NCBI GenBank assembly: GCA_946627725.1
Contig: CAMOVW010000004.1
Span: forward strand, 1-43,022
Direction of reading: 5' to 3'
DNA: 43,022 nt
Source of the DNA: an uncultured Clostridia bacterium
GTDB taxonomy: Bacteria > Bacillota > Clostridia > Oscillospirales > Acutalibacteraceae
The notes beneath the pieces are model-generated. The model had not been told where the DNA came from. It made no database searches and saw only the letters and a program-made list of their open reading frames with translations. Made by a program: the position numbers and the translations under genes. The stretch's first letter is position 1. Each line of letters starts with the position of its first letter. Shown one piece after another: positions 39,285 to 43,022 of this stretch.

Positions 39285-40188
39285 CAACAACACTCCCTTG
39301 CTCTTTCAGATATTTACGGATGGAGAAGATACTGCCGATGCCTGAGGTGATAACACTTACCAGAATAAAACCAACAAGAAGATATAAGGCGTAATCCATG
39401 AAACTGATCAAAGTACCGCCGAATACACCGAAGATTGTGAGAAGCGCCTCGCCTGCAAAATAATATATCAAGTAAAGTACCGCAAGACCGACGATTGCCG
39501 ATATCAAACCGATTGTAATACCTTCTATCAGGAAAGGCCAACGGATAAAAGAATTTGTGGCGCCAACCGCCTTCATTATGCTGATCTCAAGCCGACGGGT
39601 ATACATGGAAATACGAATGGTATTTGCGATAATAAACAGTGCAACAATAAACAGAAGAATAATGATACCGATACATACATATGTAACCGCAGTGCGTATC
39701 TTTTCAAGACGGGCGGCAAGATCGCTGTTTTCACGGATACTGATTACATGATCAATACCACGAATCTGGGTGACCGTTTCTTTAAAGAACTGCATATCGG
39801 TTACTGTAACTTCATAAGCATCCGGCAAGAAGGATGCGTCAACATCTTCCATTATAGAGGCGTTCTCACCGAGGGATTCAAGCACCGTGGCATATGCCTC
39901 AGTTTTAGAAACAAATGTAACTTTTTCGATATTGCCGATATTCTCAAGATTTGTTTTAACTTCATTAAGGATTTTTTCATCTGCATCTTTTTCGACAAAT
40001 ACCATGATCATATTTTGCGCTTCAATACTATGTAGCAACGCGTCGATATTAAAATACAACAATACGGAACAACCGATCATGATCAAACAGGACATCAGCA
40101 CTGCAATGGACGCAACACTCATCAGCCGGTTGACCAAAATGTTTTTGAGTCCCTCTTTTGTAAGGTATCGTAAATTGGTATGTTTCAT
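39271..40188 (-). CDS. ftsX: Cell division/elongation ABC transporter-like membrane subunit FtsX
   Basis: This 305-residue protein has four transmembrane helices, with one near the N-terminus (VASIAVLMSCLIMIGCSVLL) followed by a large outer loop of about 100 residues, and three in the C-terminal FtsX/MacB domain (EISIMKAVGATNSFIRWPF is the family motif). With FtsE it passes ATP-driven changes across the membrane to the peptidoglycan hydrolase encoded next. The ATG at 40188 lies 70 bp after the ftsE stop. Confidence 0.96.
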   Translation of the reverse strand: MKHTNLRYLTKEGLKNILVNRLMSVASIAVLMSCLIMIGCSVLLYFNIDALLHSIEAQNMIMVFVEKDADEKILNEVKTNLENIGNIEKVTFVSKTEAYATVLESLGENASIMEDVDASFLPDAYEVTVTDMQFFKETVTQIRGIDHVISIRENSDLAARLEKIRTAVTYVCIGIIILLFIVALFIIANTIRISMYTRRLEISIMKAVGATNSFIRWPFLIEGITIGLISAIVGLAVLYLIYYFAGEALLTIFGVFGGTLISFMDYALYLLVGFILVSVITSGIGSIFSIRKYLKEQGSVVDENS

Positions 40189-40215
40189 AAGTAATATGCC
40201 TTTATACTGCGCCGA

Positions 40216-40229
40216 GAGCGGCGCCGCTC
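40216..40229. other. Perfect 14-bp GC palindrome between ftsE and ftsX
   Basis: GAGCGGCGCCGCTC is a perfect palindrome in the 70-bp spacer. It could form a small hairpin that sets the ratio of FtsE to FtsX, or be a protein site. Neither is shown. Confidence 0.4.
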
Positions 40230-40258
40230 ATCCTTTTCTTTCAGATTTTTGGAAGCTC

Positions 40259-41113
40259 TTACAGATTTTCGTCGCTGCTATCCATATCGAAACCGCCAAC
40301 GCCATCGTCTGTCAAGGGCTCATTTCCGTAATTCATAAGGAATTTTTCAATCTCGGCATCTTCCGTAGGCGCATGATAATATCCGCTGGGGGTATTAGCC
40401 ACCGCCTCCTGCGCCACCTCCTCAGTGCCTTCGGCAACCTCAGGATGTGCGGTATCGGATACAATATGCCCGTTTTTGATCTCGATCACACGTTTATTAT
40501 AACTACGTATTAAATCCACCTCATGCGTAACCATTATAATGGTGGTACCGCGATTCAGATTGATCTGTTCGAGTAGATCCACAATATCTTTTGACATTTC
40601 CGGGTCGATATTACCGGTTGGCTCGTCCGCGATAATAACGTCGGCTTCGTTCACAAGAGCCCTGGCAAGCGCAACACGCTGCTGTTCGCCGCCGGATAGT
40701 TGATTCGGATAGCTTTTTGCTTTAGCGGAAAGACCTACAAGGCTCAACGCATACGCCACACGACGTGAAATATCCTTTTGTTTTGCGCCGATAACGTGCA
40801 TTGCAAAAGCAACGTTATCATATACGGTTTTTGTTTGGATCAACCGGAAGTCCTGAAACACGATGCCAAGTTTTCTGCGATAAAAAGGAACCTTGCGGGG
40901 TTTCATCATGTTAAGGCTTTCACCGTCGAAGATAATCTCCCCCGATGTGGGGACCTCTTCACGGATGATGGTTTTCAGAAATGTACTTTTACCGGCGCCG
41001 GAGGCTCCTACAATAAAAACGAATTCGCCTTTATCAATATGCAGATTCACATCGTCCAGCGCTTTTACATCGCTGCCCTTATATATCTTTGAAACGTTAA
41101 TAAAATCTATCAT
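40259..41113 (-). CDS. ftsE: ATPase FtsE with C-terminal extension
   Basis: This 284-residue ABC ATPase has Walker A GASGAGKST, the Q-loop VFQDFRL, signature LSGGEQQR, Walker B VIIADEPTG and the H-loop MVTHEV. FtsE powers FtsX at the membrane. Most FtsE proteins are about 220-230 residues. Here a tail of roughly 60 residues follows NGHIVSD and is rich in Glu, Asp, Pro and Gly. The gene heads a four-gene operon. I see no clear promoter; the region upstream carries the terminator hairpin of the preceding gene. Confidence 0.96.
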   Translation of the reverse strand: MIDFINVSKIYKGSDVKALDDVNLHIDKGEFVFIVGASGAGKSTFLKTIIREEVPTSGEIIFDGESLNMMKPRKVPFYRRKLGIVFQDFRLIQTKTVYDNVAFAMHVIGAKQKDISRRVAYALSLVGLSAKAKSYPNQLSGGEQQRVALARALVNEADVIIADEPTGNIDPEMSKDIVDLLEQINLNRGTTIIMVTHEVDLIRSYNKRVIEIKNGHIVSDTAHPEVAEGTEEVAQEAVANTPSGYYHAPTEDAEIEKFLMNYGNEPLTDDGVGGFDMDSSDENL

Positions 41114-41168
41114 AAGCCTTTACGACCGGCAAAAAAAATGAAGGTCGTCCTTTCTCTGATTCGGGGTG

Positions 41169-41209
41169 AATTATACCCCCCTCAACTTAAATGAGCCTTA
41201 AGGGGGGGG
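41169..41209 (-). terminator. Terminator-like hairpin after the PucR-type regulator
   Basis: The stem CCCCCC-CTTAA / TTAAG-GGGGGG with an internal bulge lies directly after the stop at 41214. It is followed by TATAATT on the minus strand. The T run is weak, so termination may be partial. Confidence 0.5.
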
Positions 41210-41213
41210 AACG

Positions 41214-42296
41214 TCAGTATTTTATCGGGGAGGAATCGAGGTACTTCTTGACCATCAACGCCACCTTAAAAACGATTGCGTCGTCAAACACACGAAGATC
41301 AAGGCCAGTTAATTTACGGATCTTTTCAAGCCGGTAAACCAATGTGTTTCTGTGAACGAACAGCTTACGGGAAGTTTCGGAAACGTTCAGATTGTTTTCA
41401 AAGAACTTCTGGATCGTGAACAGCGTTTCGTGATCCAACGACTCGATCGATCCGCGCTTGAATACTTCACGAAGGAACATTTCACATAATGTGGAAGGCA
41501 GCTGATAGATCAAGCGCGCAATGCCAAGGTTTTCGTATGTGACGATCACCTTTTCCGTATCAAATACCTTGCCCACCTCCAGAGCAACCTGCGCTTCTTT
41601 GAAAGACTTTGCAAGATCTTTGATTCCTTTTACCTGCGTACCGATACCTACGACCGCATGCCCGGCAACTTCGGGTTCAAGAGAATCAATGATGCTTCTT
41701 GCAAGTTTTTTAAGATCTTTATTATCAATATTTACGGCGATATCCTTGATCACGGCAATATCGGTTTCATTGATATTTACCACAAAATCCTTATTCTTGT
41801 CCGGGAACAGGGACTGGATCATATCAAAAACAGAGATCTCAACAGGAAAAGCAAAACGAATCAGGAACACAACGCGAATGGAATCGTTATTAAAATGGAG
41901 TTCTCTTCCCTTCAGATAAATATCACCGGGAAGGATATTATCAAGCATCACATTTTTAATAAAATTGCCTCTGTCGTATTTCTCATCATAAAACTGCTTA
42001 ATACTCGAAAGAGATACTGCCAATAATGATGCATATTTTTCTGCAATGGTATCGGTGCCTTCCACAAACACGACGAATTCGGGTTGGATCGGCGAACCAA
42101 AAGCTTTGTATGTATAACCGTTATGCACTACGGCGGCATTTACGGAAAGACTCTCACCGCCGAGATCCGCCAACTCTCCGACCCGGGAAAGCTCGGTGCA
42201 AGAGATCACGGCGCCGGTCTCATCCAGCACGCCGAGCGTTCTTCCTACAACGTCCTTCATCTGATGAATAACGCCCTGAAATAATCTATTGGACAA
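41214..42296 (-). CDS. PucR/CdaR-type transcriptional regulator
   Basis: This protein of about 360 residues most likely starts at a TTG at 42296 (LSNRLFQGVIHQMK), with AAAGGA 9 bp upstream. It has an N-terminal sensor part resembling CdaR sugar-diacid or GAF-like domains, a middle GGDEF-like region (VVGIGTQVKGIKDLAKSFKEAQVALEVG) and a C-terminal PucR helix-turn-helix. The last shows FFENNLNVSETSRKLFVHRN then TLVYRLEKIRKLTGLDLR. Such regulators often control neighbouring catabolic genes, but here none is adjacent. The target and ligand are unknown. Confidence 0.9.
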   Translation of the reverse strand: MSNRLFQGVIHQMKDVVGRTLGVLDETGAVISCTELSRVGELADLGGESLSVNAAVVHNGYTYKAFGSPIQPEFVVFVEGTDTIAEKYASLLAVSLSSIKQFYDEKYDRGNFIKNVMLDNILPGDIYLKGRELHFNNDSIRVVFLIRFAFPVEISVFDMIQSLFPDKNKDFVVNINETDIAVIKDIAVNIDNKDLKKLARSIIDSLEPEVAGHAVVGIGTQVKGIKDLAKSFKEAQVALEVGKVFDTEKVIVTYENLGIARLIYQLPSTLCEMFLREVFKRGSIESLDHETLFTIQKFFENNLNVSETSRKLFVHRNTLVYRLEKIRKLTGLDLRVFDDAIVFKVALMVKKYLDSSPIKY

Positions 42297-42363
42297 AATG
42301 ATCAATCCTTTCACGTTTTACACAAAAACATATTTATACAAAATGACATAAACCATCTTTTAT

Positions 42364-42392
42364 ATTCTACTCAATTTTTAAGCAAAATGCAA
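42364..42392 (-). promoter_or_regulatory. Promoter of the PucR-type regulator
   Basis: TTGCAT (42392-42387), a 17-bp spacer and TAGAAT (42369-42364), about 70 bp before the start. Confidence 0.6.
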
Positions 42393-42451
42393 GGACTTTT
42401 AGAAAAAACTTACAAATATTTATATTTTTTTTGGGCAATTGTGTTATACAG

Positions 42452-42498
42452 GCGAAAATAATACCCCCTGATACACTATATATTGTGCACAAAGGGGG
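42452..42498 (-). terminator. Terminator of the pseudouridine synthase gene
   Basis: On the minus strand CCCCC...GGGGG encloses a second stem (TGCAC / GTGTA) and is followed by TATTATTTT. It lies just after the stop at 42502. Confidence 0.6.
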
Positions 42499-42501
42499 CC
42501 A

Positions 42502-43022
42502 TCATTTTTTTGATGATATTAAAAAGAGTTCTTCCGATGAGAGTTTTCGGCTTTCTCCGGGCTGAAGATCAGAAGGAAGACACAGCCCTCCGATCTTCGT
42601 GCGGTGCAGCGTACATACGCGATTGCCGAAATATGCAAACATACGCTTGATCTGATGATAGCGTCCTTCGGTAAGTACGATCTCATACATCGGAACAGCG
42701 GTATGTTCATCCACGGGACGCAGACGCGCCGGTTTATACTGCTCTTCGGACGTTGTTAAGCCGGAAGTAATCATTTGCAGTTCCTCCGGCAAAACGCAGC
42801 GCTGCAGCCCAACGAGATATGCTTTTTCCACATGCCGGGCGGGAGAAAGAATATCGTGCGCGAAAACGCCGTCGTCTGTAATCAGCACAAGACCGGTGGT
42901 ATCACGGTCCAACCTCCCAGCGGGAAAAAGATTTTTTCGTTTCAGCGCATCGGGCAGCAAATCTATTACAGTAACGTCTCCCGGAGCTTTGGACGCAGAC
43001 ACGACGCCGGCTGGCTTATTTT
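42502..43022 (-). CDS. RNA pseudouridine synthase, RsuA/RluB/RluE/RluF family (N-terminus off the right edge)
   Basis: The open frame continues to the window edge: codons before the GTG at 43002 read NKPAGVV, which is the conserved family start of the catalytic core, so the true start lies outside. The catalytic motif is AGRLDRDTTGLVLITDDG with the active Asp in RLDRDT. The late motif EGRYHQIKRMF is also present. The enzyme converts one uridine in rRNA to pseudouridine. An S4 domain, if present, lies beyond the edge. Which rRNA site is modified cannot be told. Confidence 0.92.
   Translation of the reverse strand, partial: NKPAGVVSASKAPGDVTVIDLLPDALKRKNLFPAGRLDRDTTGLVLITDDGVFAHDILSPARHVEKAYLVGLQRCVLPEELQMITSGLTTSEEQYKPARLRPVDEHTAVPMYEIVLTEGRYHQIKRMFAYFGNRVCTLHRTKIGGLCLPSDLQPGESRKLSSEELFLISSKK

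Noticed and set aside
41170-41175. TATAAT-like box just upstream of ftsE
   Set aside because: No -35 box lies at a proper distance; the sequence is the tail of the terminator-like hairpin. A weak promoter is not excluded.

Overview
This window looks like the chromosome of an endospore-forming, probably gut-associated Clostridia (Firmicutes). The grounds are SpoVT, two forespore-type (sigma-G-like) promoters, many consensus sigma-A promoters with 16-18 bp spacers, an FMN and a SAM-I riboswitch, strong AGGAGG-type ribosome binding sites, an Feo operon with two feoA genes and a FeoB-associated Cys-rich protein, and three glycoside hydrolases. No phage, transposase or CRISPR array is visible, so this is mostly ordinary chromosome with local oddities.

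Layout. 1-4655 (-): the N-terminal part of a very large secreted protein with a transglutaminase-like core, BspA-type leucine-rich repeats and Cys-rich C-terminal repeats that run off the left edge. 4896-6413 (+): a secreted lipase-like hydrolase. 6467-10116 (-): an iron-uptake operon, feoA-feoA-feoB-Cys-rich membrane protein-HMA protein, with three copies of a TTAG-N6-CTAA motif. 10280-13063 (+): a two-gene glycosyltransferase / B12-type radical SAM unit. 13073-15799 (-): class A PBP and ruvX. 15914-21525: a small membrane protein, a phosphoribosyltransferase, a GH2 and a secreted GH92. 21631-24406: a Vat-like acetyltransferase, then a methyltransferase/DUF4288 pair lying between two modular inverted-repeat elements, then tRNA-Ser(GGA). 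24435-27656: esterase, O-antigen-ligase-like membrane protein and glycerophosphodiesterase. 27667-30609: spoVT and an anchored parvulin foldase. 30616-33480 (-): GH35 and its likely WYL regulator. 33453-35866 (+): FMN riboswitch-ribU and SAM-I riboswitch-metK. 35892-36669: DUF378 protein and a ComEA-like protein. 36666-41113 (-): ftsE-ftsX-M23 activator-S41 homologue. 41214-43022 (-): a PucR/CdaR-type regulator and an RsuA-type pseudouridine synthase cut by the right edge.

How the genes work together. The ftsEX-M23-S41 block should control peptidoglycan cleavage during division or elongation, but its S41 member appears to lack both catalytic residues. The PBP supplies the synthetic counterpart. 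The Feo block is a complete ferrous-iron importer with its own putative iron-responsive operators. GH2, GH92 and GH35 point to use of host or plant glycans; GH35 overlaps a WYL regulator that probably controls it. Riboflavin uptake and SAM synthesis are each controlled by their ligand through a riboswitch.

Most unusual items: (i) two elements of shared architecture flanking the methyltransferase pair; (ii) a foldase whose two parvulin-like segments are each interrupted at about the same position by a Thr/Ala/Glu-rich insert; (iii) the apparent pseudoprotease in the ftsEX operon; (iv) a roughly 105-residue very acidic external insertion in FeoB; (v) the glycosyltransferase/radical SAM unit of unknown product.
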